Virus record (IMG/VR): IMGVR_UViG_3300025769_010106
Span: 44,480 to 108,479 of that record
Reading direction: 5' to 3' (one strand)
Source of the DNA: a virus
DNA: 64,000 bases
The translations under genes were made by a program, and so were the position numbers. Below, piece by piece: positions 24,482 through 37,100 of this stretch. A model generated the notes under the pieces. That model saw only the letters and a program-made list of their open reading frames with translations, did no database searches and was not told where the DNA came from. The first letter of the stretch is position 1, and each line of letters begins with the position of its first letter.

Positions 24482-27400
24482 TTATACCTTTAGTACACAT
24501 TCAACAAGTTTTTCACCTGTGTCGTCATTTGTTTCAAGAGCAATACCAACACGCTCACCTTCTGCTGTCGCACTAGCAACACCGTCGTGATCCGCATAAA
24601 CCGCTTGACCCTTTACCACTGAACCTACTACTCTCACAGGAACACGACCTACCAGTGCGACAGCAACGCCGTTTTCTAAATCGCTATTCATTAGATAGGC
24701 TGGCGCAGTACTTATTACACCTACAGGTATGCTGTCTTGTCTACAATATGTTACTTCTGCACCACCACCCACTGTCATTACTGTACCAAATGGATATTCT
24801 GCATCTGGTAGATAACGTTCTGCCAAGTCAGCGTATTGTGCGCTTGATGCTACACCATCGAATGATGTTGCTGTTACTGTGCCAGTATTATCAATGCTCA
24901 TACGTACTGTGCCGCTAGCGTGTGTTGCACTGCCAGTAGCAAACTCATATCCTGTTACTGTGTCAAAACGGAACTCTTCAGATGTACTTGCGCCCTGACC
25001 CATAACTGTGAGGCCAGTACCATTACTTGCGATGAAATCTATCAGTGCCTTTTCTGTAGCAGTAGTTCCGCTTGCTTGAACGCCTATTGCAATCTTAGAA
25101 GCACTGTCTGGATTGACTTGTAATTTTCTACTTGGGTTGGCACTAGTAAGTGAACCGGATCCAACCATAACATTACCTGTGCCTTTGGTGCTCAAACCAA
25201 GACTTATATTTGTGTCACTACCTTCAACGCCAAACTGGACAACAGGATTAGCTGCGGTAACTGCGCCTCTAACAGCACCGTAGTTTACGGAGCTTGCCAG
25301 ACCATAAACCCTAAACGTCTCACCAGCCCCTGCTGCGCCGCCTAAATACACGTCACCGCCCACAACTCGAAGGGAATTGATGCCGTTTGAGGTGCCGATA
25401 ACCTCGCCAGACCCCTTGCTCTTTATCTGCGTGTTTACATTCGTGTCCGTGTCGCTTTCCGCCGACAACACCACGGCATTGCCTGTCTGCCCGCCGGTGG
25501 CCCGCAGCCAGTTCGCCGTAGTCCCGCCAATCGTATAGGCGTCAAATTGCTTCTGGCCGTTTGCAATTAGTTCGACATAAGTACCACCGCCACCATTACT
25601 TACAAGACTTAAATTACCGCTAGTGTCTGCTGTGGCGTAACCACGAACAGTTCCGCTATCAACCCACCTAAGTTGATTTGTTGAAGCAATACGAATATTA
25701 CCACCGACAACGTCTAATATATCTCCGGGATTTGTCGTCCCAATACCGACGTTGCCGCTGCTGGTGACTGCAAGATCGGGTGCACCAGACGCGGCTGCTC
25801 CACCCCACAGCCCTGCAACATAGTTTGTTCCGTCGCTATACCCACCGACAGCACCGAAATAAGACGCGCCGCTGTTAGACCTAAAGTCCATAGCAACGCC
25901 GCTACCAGCAACGCTAGGGTTCTGATTACCTGCGTCCAACAGGGCAATATTGTTGATTGTTCCGTTGGAGGTGTTTTCGTAAACATGCAGGTTTGTAGCG
26001 ACGCTGCTTGTCCCAATACCGACATTGCTGTTTAGTTCAATAGCACCACTGCCTGCTGTATCAAGTGTTAAATTCTGGTTTGTGTTTACTGTGCTTATTG
26101 CACTACCACGAATGTGTAAACTTGGACTATCTGTATCACCTATCTCTAGTGCTTCTGCTTGTAGTGTTGCAAGATTAAAGAAAGCATCACTAGTATCAAT
26201 ATTATTTGTTACTGGTTCAACATTATATGTTCTAAATAATTTGAACTTACCATCAGTTGCATCACGAATAAGACCTGCATGCTGCAAGTTTACGCCGTCG
26301 TAATAGTGTCCAATAAATCCAATATCTAGTAAATCACTAGAGTCATTGTTACGAGCAAGTTTGATCAAGCTATCTTCAACATCTAGATCTGTTGTATTAA
26401 CAGTAGTTGTTGTACCATTAACTGTTAGGTTTCCGCTTACAACTAAGTGATTCCCTACAGTTAAATCGTTAGTAACAATAGCTTGACTTGAAGTAAGTGT
26501 ATCAGTAACTGTTAGATCATTACTAATAGTTACATCATTTGGTAGTCCAATAGTAATTTTGTTTGCGGTTACCGCAGTCTCAATTTCATTTGCAGTACCT
26601 TCAAAGTCAATGGTATCGCCTGTTTCAACTGTATCGTTTGATCCACTGTCTGCTTGTAGTGTAAAGATTGTTGTGCCAGCCGATAAGGCATTATCAACAT
26701 AGTTCTTAGTTGCTGCGTCTTGTGCACTAACAGGATCTGTAACACCTTGTACTCTGTTAGTACCCATTTGTACGGTTTGACTGCCTGCAATAGTTAAGCC
26801 ATTAAGTGTACCAACACTTGTAATGTTTGTCTGTGCAGCGGTAGTGAGTGTACCTGCAACGTTAGTTGCTGTAACAGTATCTACAAATGCAGTTGACCAT
26901 TCATTGCCACTTGCACCTAAAGTGTAGGTACTATCAGCATTGGGTTCTAAGTTACCATCTATTTTCACTGAACCTGTACCGCCAGGTGCTAGGATCAAGT
27001 CTGCGTTTGTGCTTGTATTTTCAATAGTGTTTGCAGCACTGTTAATTTTAATGTTTCCAAACTCTGGTGAACTGGCAAGTGCAATGTTTACATCATCTGC
27101 GTTTTGTGTAAGAACTATATTACTATCGCCGGTAATACTTCTAAATCTAAGTTCGACGCCGGCTTTTTCTTTGAATAGGCCTACGCTATTTGCTACTGCT
27201 TGGTTAGCAGCACGGTTTGCTTCACCGCCTGCTGCGCCTGGCGCTTCTGCTGGTTGCCAGCCACTACCTGTCCAGGTTAGAACATAGTTTAAAACTGGAC
27301 CTCCGTTATAATCCACATCACTAACATCAGCTAATGATGCGACGGCAATGCGGGCATCCGCTCTAGCATTTGTGTAGTATAGGTTTGTTCCGCCTTCTGG

Positions 27401-28090
27401 TAGTACATCAGTGTCAACCTGACCCGCGCCTGTACCGAAGTCAATTAGTGTATCGTCAATTCCGTCCACTTTTAGTACTACTGCACCTGATGTAACTGTA
27501 AAGTGATCTGAACTAAAACTTGCAACACCTTTATTACTATCGCTGGCATCTTCTGCGCTTATGGTTAATGTGTCTCCACTCTGTGCAGTATCAATACCTT
27601 CGCCGCCTGTTACAGTTAGTGTATCACCTAGATCAATAGCAGTGCTTCCACTGTCGCCTGTGACTGTGATTGTGCTGTTTGTAATACTTGAATTAGGAAT
27701 ACTTGCAAGGGCAATAACGCCAGTACCAGCAGTGTAAGTAACGCCAGTTGCTGATGTAGCACTAATATGTGCACGTACTTCACTAGCACTTGGACCTACA
27801 TATGTAATAACACCGGTTGTGCTATTATAACTTAGACTACCATCACCGCCACTATCAGTAACACTAATGCTAGCTCTTGCACGAGCATCAGTGTAAAAAA
27901 GATTTGTTCCTTCAGTTACATTTGTTGTAGTTAATGTAAGAGCGTTTGAAGAATTAGGACTTACGCCATTAATAGTCTTAACATACGTTGTTTCAACTGT
28001 GTTAAGTCGCGTGTTTAGATCGGTAAAGTTACCGTCCATTTCAGTAAATGTCAATGGTGTAGATTTACTACTTCTAAGAGTGATTGCCAT
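24482..28090 (-). CDS. Large tail-fibre protein
   Basis: A 1202-residue protein built of short beta repeats. The N-terminal region has two NLFYTDARARA / NLYYTNARADA motifs that I know from marine phage fibre proteins. The middle carries VQGVTDPVSAQDAATKNYVD and repeated NVGIGT units (NVGIGTSS, NVGIGTTNP) common in marine fibre proteins. The C-terminal domain (SAQYADLAERYLPDAEYPFG, VGVISTAPAYLMN, VGRVPVRV) is shared with the 488-residue protein. Residues about 700-950 are encoded by a patchy, much more GC-rich segment (25.4-25.9 kb), a sign of recombination in the receptor-binding region. It is likely a host-recognition fibre. Confidence 0.85.
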   Translation of the reverse strand: MAITLRSSKSTPLTFTEMDGNFTDLNTRLNTVETTYVKTINGVSPNSSNALTLTTTNVTEGTNLFYTDARARASISVTDSGGDGSLSYNSTTGVITYVGPSASEVRAHISATSATGVTYTAGTGVIALASIPNSSITNSTITVTGDSGSTAIDLGDTLTVTGGEGIDTAQSGDTLTISAEDASDSNKGVASFSSDHFTVTSGAVVLKVDGIDDTLIDFGTGAGQVDTDVLPEGGTNLYYTNARADARIAVASLADVSDVDYNGGPVLNYVLTWTGSGWQPAEAPGAAGGEANRAANQAVANSVGLFKEKAGVELRFRSITGDSNIVLTQNADDVNIALASSPEFGNIKINSAANTIENTSTNADLILAPGGTGSVKIDGNLEPNADSTYTLGASGNEWSTAFVDTVTATNVAGTLTTAAQTNITSVGTLNGLTIAGSQTVQMGTNRVQGVTDPVSAQDAATKNYVDNALSAGTTIFTLQADSGSNDTVETGDTIDFEGTANEIETAVTANKITIGLPNDVTISNDLTVTDTLTSSQAIVTNDLTVGNHLVVSGNLTVNGTTTTVNTTDLDVEDSLIKLARNNDSSDLLDIGFIGHYYDGVNLQHAGLIRDATDGKFKLFRTYNVEPVTNNIDTSDAFFNLATLQAEALEIGDTDSPSLHIRGSAISTVNTNQNLTLDTAGSGAIELNSNVGIGTSSVATNLHVYENTSNGTINNIALLDAGNQNPSVAGSGVAMDFRSNSGASYFGAVGGYSDGTNYVAGLWGGAAASGAPDLAVTSSGNVGIGTTNPGDILDVVGGNIRIASTNQLRWVDSGTVRGYATADTSGNLSLVSNGGGGTYVELIANGQKQFDAYTIGGTTANWLRATGGQTGNAVVLSAESDTDTNVNTQIKSKGSGEVIGTSNGINSLRVVGGDVYLGGAAGAGETFRVYGLASSVNYGAVRGAVTAANPVVQFGVEGSDTNISLGLSTKGTGNVMVGSGSLTSANPSRKLQVNPDSASKIAIGVQASGTTATEKALIDFIASNGTGLTVMGQGASTSEEFRFDTVTGYEFATGSATHASGTVRMSIDNTGTVTATSFDGVASSAQYADLAERYLPDAEYPFGTVMTVGGGAEVTYCRQDSIPVGVISTAPAYLMNSDLENGVAVALVGRVPVRVVGSVVKGQAVYADHDGVASATAEGERVGIALETNDDTGEKLVECVLKV

Positions 28091-28110
28091 TTTTTACTAG
28101 TCCTCTGATA

Positions 28111-28118
28111 TATTTATA
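28111..28118 (-). promoter_or_regulatory. Late promoter motif TATAAATA
   Basis: A perfect match to the T4 late promoter consensus on the minus strand, 20 bp before the ATG of the large fibre gene (28090). AGAGGA follows as a ribosome binding site. It lies in the 35-bp gap after the giant gene. Confidence 0.65.
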
Positions 28119-28125
28119 CACTTTT

Positions 28126-31100
28126 TTATTCTCTGATTTCAACATAATCTTCTTCAACATAATCAGCAGCAACATATCGAGGACTATCTAGTTCACGTAA
28201 ATAATTACCAACTGTAGCTTCTTTATCCTTAAGGAAGTTTGCGTTAATTGTAGAAGAGGATTGCAAACCTAAACCATTTGCTGCTGTTGTAGATCCTTGA
28301 GTATACCAAACTTTAGTATGGGTACTAGTGTCTGGTAATTCCTGTGCAAGACTACCATCAATTACAGGAGTCATCTTTCTGTGAATTGGGAAAAATGAAG
28401 TTCCACTAGTTCCTCGTCTAAAATTCGTTATATAATTGTCTTCATAACTTATTTCCCAATAAGTGACTCGTTCTGCACCTATATATACAACGCCAGGTTG
28501 TTTGTCATTTACCCTTGCCAATGGCAACTTAGTTGCATCTTGTACATATATTTTAGTATCAGTTGGTAACAGATCCTTAGCAAGCTCTGTCCTGAAGTCC
28601 TTCGCAAGTCTTCTATATTCCCATTCACCTAACATATTATTCAAAATTCTGAAACCAACTGTTGGTTGAATAACATTTTCACTAAAGCTAGTAATTACTA
28701 TTATACTATTAGATGTTACACTCTGCCCAGATAGACTTACTTTATTATTACCAACAATTGTGTATTCACCAGCATGCAGTTTGACGCCATTGAGTGTTAC
28801 CCACAGGTAGTTAGTGTTAGTAATATTCCTATCCATAGTGTATTCAAAAGTGCTTAGTCCAGATATAGCTGTTCCATCAAATCCCGAACTATCAAATATT
28901 ACATCATCAAATCCTACTTCTGAACTAACAATTTCACTTCCTAGTCCTTCAAATACCTTGGTTTGAATTCTTAAAGGATTATGATTAGCAAAACTAGTAA
29001 CATATAACTTATCCCCGTTACTAAATGAAACAGTGTCATCCAAAGTGATTATATTACCATCAATTTGATAATCACCAGTTCGGACACTTACAATAACTGT
29101 ATCTCCAGTACTGGGCGGATTGAAAAACTCAATAGTTCTAACACTGCTGCCATCTGATGGATTGACAAAATAGTCTATATTTGGTGTTTTATTGGTAACA
29201 GGATTAAGAGTGCTTCTATCGTCAGGACTTATAACAGTTACTCTAATATCACCATCTGCAAGTGTTGGCAATTCTCCCGCTGTAGTAGGTATACTATAAA
29301 CTAAAGTACTACCATCAGCAACATAATGTTTTGCATTACTTGGACGTAATCTTAAATTACCAAGTTCTACTACTACATTACCCTCAAATGGCTGAGTGTA
29401 TTGTATTGTTTTTTCTAGATCATATGTTTTTGTTCCGGATACCAATGTAATTTCCTGAGTATAAACCTCAGTCCATGCCTGTCTGCTTTCATCCTGATCA
29501 TACATAAAGACATGTATATGATCACTATTAGCAGGTACATCAGTAAACTGTAAAAGAACTTTGTTATCACTGTCATTAACAGTGTAATCAATACCCTTAA
29601 CTAATCTTATACCATTTTTAAGTACAAGTTGTTGATCAGCATTGGCAATTGGTATACCGGAAACAAATCCTGCTGTGCTTCCGTCACCAATAAATGTCTC
29701 CTCGTGAGACATTTTTTCACCTGTAACACCAAATCCATAAATGTAAACTGCACTACCAGCAGCTGGAGTATTTTCTAGTGTTACTGTTCTATCAAAATAA
29801 TCAAGGGTAAGATTGCGTTGTGGTGTAGCACCTACCCAAACTCTAATAAAATCCACATCTTCTTTTGCTTGACTGCTGGCAAAACTAAATGTTTTTGTTG
29901 ATCCATCAGCAGAATAAACTTTACTAATAACCTCAAAGCTGCTGCCGTCATACTCGAAGTCATTACTAGGATCAGTATAAACTTCCATGTCAAGGGTATC
30001 AAAAATAATTCCTGGTATAACCTCTTCTGGAGCATGACTATTATAGACATCAACAAACTTGCCACCGTCAATGTTTATATCTTCTGGGCGAGTTCCCAGA
30101 GCTAAATCCGCAAAGGTTCCTCTTATTATAGTATCTAATGAGCTTGTCCCACTTAAAACTGCAAGTCCGTCAGTATCAATGTCAAAATCATCATAGCCTA
30201 TAGTATCAAAATTACCCTGATCAAACCCAGGCTCTAAATCAAACCCAGCACCAGTTACTCTATTTCCAGTATAATCAGTACCTAGCTGTAGAAGATTAAG
30301 ATCGTCACCTAGCATACCAGATGTTGGTGCATAATAAGCTGCTATCCTGTCCGCATTAGAGGCTAATAACTCATCGCTGTATACTTCAAGTACTGTCGTT
30401 CCATTGGAAATTTCAGTACTAAATGTTGACCCGCTAGTAAATCCACCAGTAACAATACACTTATAAACTTCCTGCTCACCGCTAGTATTATTTTTATATG
30501 AGATAATATCTTCATAAGCATATGTTGTATTGGCAGTCCAGTCTTTTACTATAGAACTATAGGTAATTCTATCAAACTTAATGGTGACATCAAACTCTCT
30601 TGATGTTATATTTTCCATGCGTGGGGCTATAATACAACCCGTTCCTGCACCAGTAATAGTGATGGTTGGAGTTCTAGTATACCCACTACCGTTTTCTAGT
30701 AGGATAACTTCAATAATTTTATCTGAATTTGTTCTTGCTCTCGCAGTTGCAGTAACACCGCCTGGAAGATCAGGTGCACTGATAGTTATAGAAGGATCAA
30801 TAATATATCCAGTGCCCTGATTAAGAATTACTAAACTACTAACTCTAAGACTATAATTGTCATTCCAAGGTTTATTAAGTCCTTGTTTTTGAAGTATCTC
30901 ATCTCCGGAGTAATCGCCACTTGGTTTTCTAAAATATTGAAGCTTCTCATCATAAAAAGCATGAACATCAAAGTCTGTTATGTCACCACCAAAGGTATCT
31001 GTTCCATTGAATTTTGTAATATATTCGCGAATCTTTGTCTTATAAGGTTTAACTTCGTTAATATATGATTCAATAAACTGACTATTATCGCTTTTATATG

Positions 31101-34100
31101 TAGGATACTGATTTAGATTTCTTAATTTATGGATAACTTTTAAGAAGCTAGTTTTGAAAATCCAATCTGTTATACCAGTGTCTTCACTGAGTACATATTC
31201 AATTAATCTAAAAAATAACTTGTTCAAATGTATACTTAGATCATCAACAAATATTTCATCCTTTATTGCTGTAAGAATACTTCTTATCTCAGTAAAAGGA
31301 ACATTATCATAATACTTAAAGTCAAATATATCATCGTCAAACCCAACATTCCTTGTAAAATCTGAGGTCGAGAATGTATACAAACTACTGTTTAATTCTA
31401 CTGTTCCGTTTTCAATAATAACTTCTTTCCAGGTATTAGATCTTGTATATTCAAAGAAGCTAAAGTTTCCGTCGTCATTAGTTAAAACTTTTGCTGTCTG
31501 ACCCACACTAGCATCCAAAGTAAGAAGTTCAGGTTCATTTTTCACTTGATAATGAGGAATTGTAGTTTGGTTATATCCTTCAGCATACCATGTTTTATAT
31601 GACCAATATCCACTTGTAGTAAAAGACTGCACCTTAGTAAGGAACCAGGTCTTGTCTGCCTTTAAGGTGTAAATTGTCCAATTATTATCTAATGATTCAT
31701 CTTTATCTACAAGAACGTTATATCCAGTAGACAGAGTGTTTACGTTTAAATAATCTCTTTCATCAATATTGTTGACCTTTTTATCCCATTCACCACTTTG
31801 TGAAGTAGGCTGGAGTTGACTTGAGAACAGACCAGTAAGTGGTGATTGTCTAACTATTGGTATCGTTTTAAAGACATCGTTACAATAATCAACAGCTATT
31901 TTAATAGCCATTCTCCTATTCTTTAGTAGTGTTTGTCTTGGTCTTATGAATATACCATACCTGTTAAACTCATTTAATGTAGGATCTGGAATAATGTTTC
32001 CTGTCGCGTCTGTTCCAGCCATACTGTCTACTAGCTTATTCCAAATTTTAGATGGAATTTTTTGTGCACTATCTCCCTCAGAAACAATATCAAATTCACT
32101 GTGAAGAATTCCTTCATTGGGAACAACATCATAGTTAATACTCAATACAGTATTGTCGCCACTAATATTTTCTTTTACATTTGTAAGAGAAAGTGCGCTC
32201 TGAGATAAGAAACTAACAAACTTAATTCCTTGACCTTTAGGGTCTGCAATAAGGTTAGCAACTGATTGTATACTAATGTTCCTAAAATCTGCTTCTGGAA
32301 CACTGAGTTTTCCTTTTACCCAGAAATAATATTTTGTTGTTGTACTATTAGTAGCCGTGTTATATTGTTGAGTTGAGCTATAATAGGTGTCATCTTCATG
32401 TTTTGGTGTTCCTTCATATCCCGCTGCAATATATTCACTGGGCAACACATCACTTTCTACCCATTCATATACGTCAATTGAGCTGCCAGGAAAGAATTGC
32501 CCCCAATGATTTGCCCTGTAATCTATATCGCCTTGTTCATATTCTATAATTGAACAGGTTTGCAGATCCCACCAAACTTTGCCAATATACTCATTATCCC
32601 ATGAACGCCCACTACTGTTGTCAGGACTTGTGGTATAGGCTGCTGGATCATATGGTGTCATATAGTTAATTTCAGCTTCAGCTTGTCCTACAAGTTTACC
32701 CTTATAAGGATCAATATAGTCAAGGAAATTTGTAACTATATCATTACTACGATCGTAAAGTATTGTACGATTTATTAGACCTATATCAACTTTCTCAACT
32801 TCATTTCTATAAAGCTGCCAGCCTTTCTTACGCAATGGATTAACAAATTCATAAACTGTGCCACTATTAACTGCTGAAGTATCATCTAATCTTGATCCAA
32901 CAAAAAGTTTAGAATCCATATATGCTACACTGTAACCAAATTGATCCAAATAACTTATGTCGTCACTTTGAAGTTGCTGTATAAACCCATATTTGAAAGG
33001 ATTAGTAATACTCGCAGTACCAGAGGGTAGTAGTTGTTCAAATGTATAAACTGCTCCACTCTGTGTCTTTCTATCAATAAACGTTGTACTGTCTGAATCA
33101 AAGGTTGTCAAGTATTTGCCGTAATTAACGCTAGTGGTGTCATTGTCTAAATCAAATCTTGTACGTGATAGCGTACTTGCTACATCACTAGTAATAACTA
33201 ATTCTTGCAGACTTAAATAACCATTATTTTCAAACTTGTTAAAGGCGATTGCGGTACCAAAGTTTTCATTTTCAAATCCGGCTGGATGATTGATTTTCTG
33301 CACTAGCCTAAATGGTGTTATTTTACTTGTCTTAAAACTAGACCCAACGCCTGGTCTAATTCTCATTAACCTATTAGTTGTATTATTCGCACTGCTTATG
33401 TAAGCATTACTGCCTACAAGAGATGTACTTATATTAACAATATTAGCATTAGCAATATCAGAAACCAATTTAGCTTGATCATTACTTGTAGATGACATTG
33501 TAACTTTAAAGTCATCTACATAAATTGTGTCCCCGCTGGTTACAGAAAATCCTGACTCTGTTGTTATGTTACCAAACTTCATTCCAGAATCAGCAAATAG
33601 GAATACACTTCCTGTGTTAGGATTAAGTTCATCTTCTCCAGGTGCGCCTATAGCTATAATAGATCCATAAGCATCTATTGCCACACTTCTTCCAAAATTT
33701 TCACTGTCTGATGGCGCCTGATCTGTTAAATTTTGATCTATCTTTTGTACTTCTTTGTATGTGCCTGTAAATATTCTTACCGTACTACCAGCGGTTGGTG
33801 TATATCTAAATGTAATGGTGTTGCTTGAAACACTATAATAGTTTATACTACTTCCATCACCATCATCAGGGTCTGTTATTGAGGTAAGTGTTTGTAAAAC
33901 TCCGTCAACTTCTACATAAAACTTACCTGGAAGATTGGTTTCTGTAGTGAACGATTTAGTAGTACCATTACAACTAAATGCTTCTACTGTCATATTAAAA
34001 ACATACGCTTCACCTGCGTCTTGATATACCGTACTTGCAGAGTTTGCAACTTCTGCATAAGGGGCGCCAACAACAAGTGTTCTACCACTGTTGTCAATAT

Positions 34101-37100
34101 CAATTGATTCTCCGAACCTATCTCCACTCATAGAATCACTACCAGTAATAGTTTCTATTAATTGATAATGAGTCTCCTGTCTAACAACAACTTTTAGACC
34201 GTTTGCTGGAATTGATGTAAAAGTAATATTATTACCGCTAAGTGTGTAATCTAAGTAGGGGAAATAAGTTTTACCCAAGGTGTCTTGTAAATATATACTG
34301 TTAACACTTAAAGGCGTAAAGTTTAATGTAAATGTGGCAGTAATCCCATCACCACTAATATTATCTATACTATTCTTATTTGTAGCAATATCATTTAAAG
34401 CATATACATACACTGTATTTGTACCAGGGGCACTAACAAACATATAACGATCATCTTTTGAAATTTTAATCTGTGTACCAAATTGTGCGCCTGAGGCTAT
34501 ACCATTAATTGATATTGCTTGCGTTTGAATATAAGATCCGGCTCCCTGATTTTTGAAAACAGTTACATAACCCTTTGAACTATTACTAGAAGGAGCACCA
34601 ACAGCACCGTATGATCCACCTAACCCTAAACCGGTACCAAAATCATCTACAAGTCCGCTCTTATCACTTAGTGTGATAATTCCAGTTTCAATGAAAGAAT
34701 TACTTTCATCAATAGCAAAAAATGTCGCAGAACCTGTTCCGTCATTGGGGGCGCCACTAGCAGCGGTTATACCTTGATTGCCTATAGCAATACTGTGGCC
34801 TAGATAAGCATTTCCTATCTTGCTATTAAGGGTTTTAAATGTTTGCTTGGCCCAGGGTTCATCTTTCTTATACACTGCCCATTTACTATTCGAATCATCA
34901 TCAATCCAAACAAGCTCATTTTTATTCCATCCAAAAGCTGGTGTGCTGGAAGTTATATCTGATAGGCTTGAAAATCTTGATCTTGTTAATTTAAACACAG
35001 GATCTCTTAGTTGCTGACGCTCTATTTCTATATCGGATTTAACAACAAAGCTATTTGGTGATGGTATACTGTCTATTTGATAAAAGCCTGAATATACATC
35101 TGTTGTTTTAATTAATACTTGTTGACTTAGTTTAAAGCCGTGATTTCCACTTGTTTTAAACGTAATAAATCCGTTAGTACTTGATACAGCACTAGTAATT
35201 TCAACAGTTGTTTCTGAAACTCTGTATACAGTCCAATCAGGAGAAACATTTTCATCTCCAGGACTTCTAGCTATCCAGATCTTTTTGCCTCTGCCTATCT
35301 TGTTGATTGATTGATTTAAATTTTTTAAATCTGTTGATGCCCACACTGTAAAGTCAATATCATCTAGTCTAGGATATCCAGCAGAAGTTAAATCACTATT
35401 TGGTGTATATGCAGACCGTACATTTAAAAACTTATTAGAATATTCGTTAGGAACAGTAAGTAAATCTTTTTTCAATAATGAAATATAGTCTTGATTAGTT
35501 TTCTGTGTGCTATCAGCTAATAGTTCAATAATGACTGGGTTATTCTCTTTCTTAGATTCTTTAACAATGAAAGATATAACCTGGTTACTGTCTATGCTTC
35601 CAAATTCACCAACTCTAAATCCCCATTCTTCATAGAAATTTATTTCCTGATCAACGTTAGTTAGATTAGCTTTAACTAATTTGTTTATACTTTCCTGAGT
35701 ACCCTTAGTTTTTAATAAACCTTGATAAAACTTTACTTGGCTTACATCGTCCAAGCCTAGATTTTCTAAATATCCTCTGCTCCTAAAACCAATTAAACCT
35801 TTAGCTGCTTTTGAAGTTCCAACCTCTAAATTCACCTTGTTAACATCAAAGAATTCGTTAAAACTCTCAGCCTTAGTAGCAATATTAGGAAGTAGACCAT
35901 TGGTCATGTACTCATTAACTACCCAATCGTTATAGTCAAAGACTGTCTTTCCGCCATGATTAACTTTTGCTGCATATACCTTGTCTCGGAAACTTACATA
36001 GTCACCTTTTTTATAGTCTTTATTTTGCTGCCATATTTCAAATTTATTGTCGTTAAAAATATAACCGGGTGCATGTAATGTACCATTCCATTGGCCAGCC
36101 TTGAATCCTACTAGTTTTACTCTATCCTGTCTATTTCCTAGCTCAGGTTGATATACTATGTCATTAAAAATAGTTTTGTTATCAAGAACAACATAATGTT
36201 CATATTGAATAGGACTTACATTTGCACTATACAACACATTTTGATCTGTATTTACAGTGATAGTAGTTTGATTATCTATTCGTGATACATTATAGTTTGA
36301 TTTACGTATGGATGCACTATTCTGATCCTTTAAAGTATTTGATTTAGAAAAGTCATCAGTCGTTGTAAATGGTCTTTCGATCTCCAAATAATCATAGGCA
36401 GGACTAATTGCTAATACACTACCAATAGGCCAATTTTGATCTGTCCAAAACAGGAATTCCCTTGCCCCAAGAATAAAATCTTGCGGTTCGCCTTTTTCTG
36501 TTACACTCTCAAATTTCATACCTTTGGCATTTAAATACCTTTGATAAGCATTTAAGAAATCAGCAACCTGTCCCTTGGATTTGAGTACTGTCCCGTAGGG
36601 AACATCTGCGTAAGCATCCATAAAATTCTTAAAAATTTTAATTGATTGATTACCAACAGTTACAGTTGTTGTATCAGTTCCACGTACACTTGGCACTATT
36701 CTAAAAAACGGATTTTCTATATCGTAACCTGTTATCTTATATCCACTATGTACAATCGAAATTTTTACGCCGGAGTAAATTACTCTTTCTAATGGATTAG
36801 ATTTATGCATTATAAGGTTATAGTTTTCGTCTGGCAAAAATATTGTTTTGTTACTGCTCGATGGCGTAGCCTGCTCGGATATAATTTTTAGATACTTTTT
36901 ATCACTAAATCCTGATAGTTGATACATTAGATTTAGTGTTAAGTTTCTAATTCTAGTTTGAGTATCAGCAATAGACAAACCACGATTTACTATGTAGTTG
37001 TAGATAAATTGGTTATATCCCTCTACTCGATTTACTTCAGTAGTATTTTCTTTTGCAACACCGTGTATATAGAAATCACCTAACTTTGGTCTATAGCTTT

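Noticed and set aside
26940-27287. Plus-strand 115-codon open frame
   Set aside because: Antisense to fibre repeats of the 1202-residue gene; low-complexity shadow.
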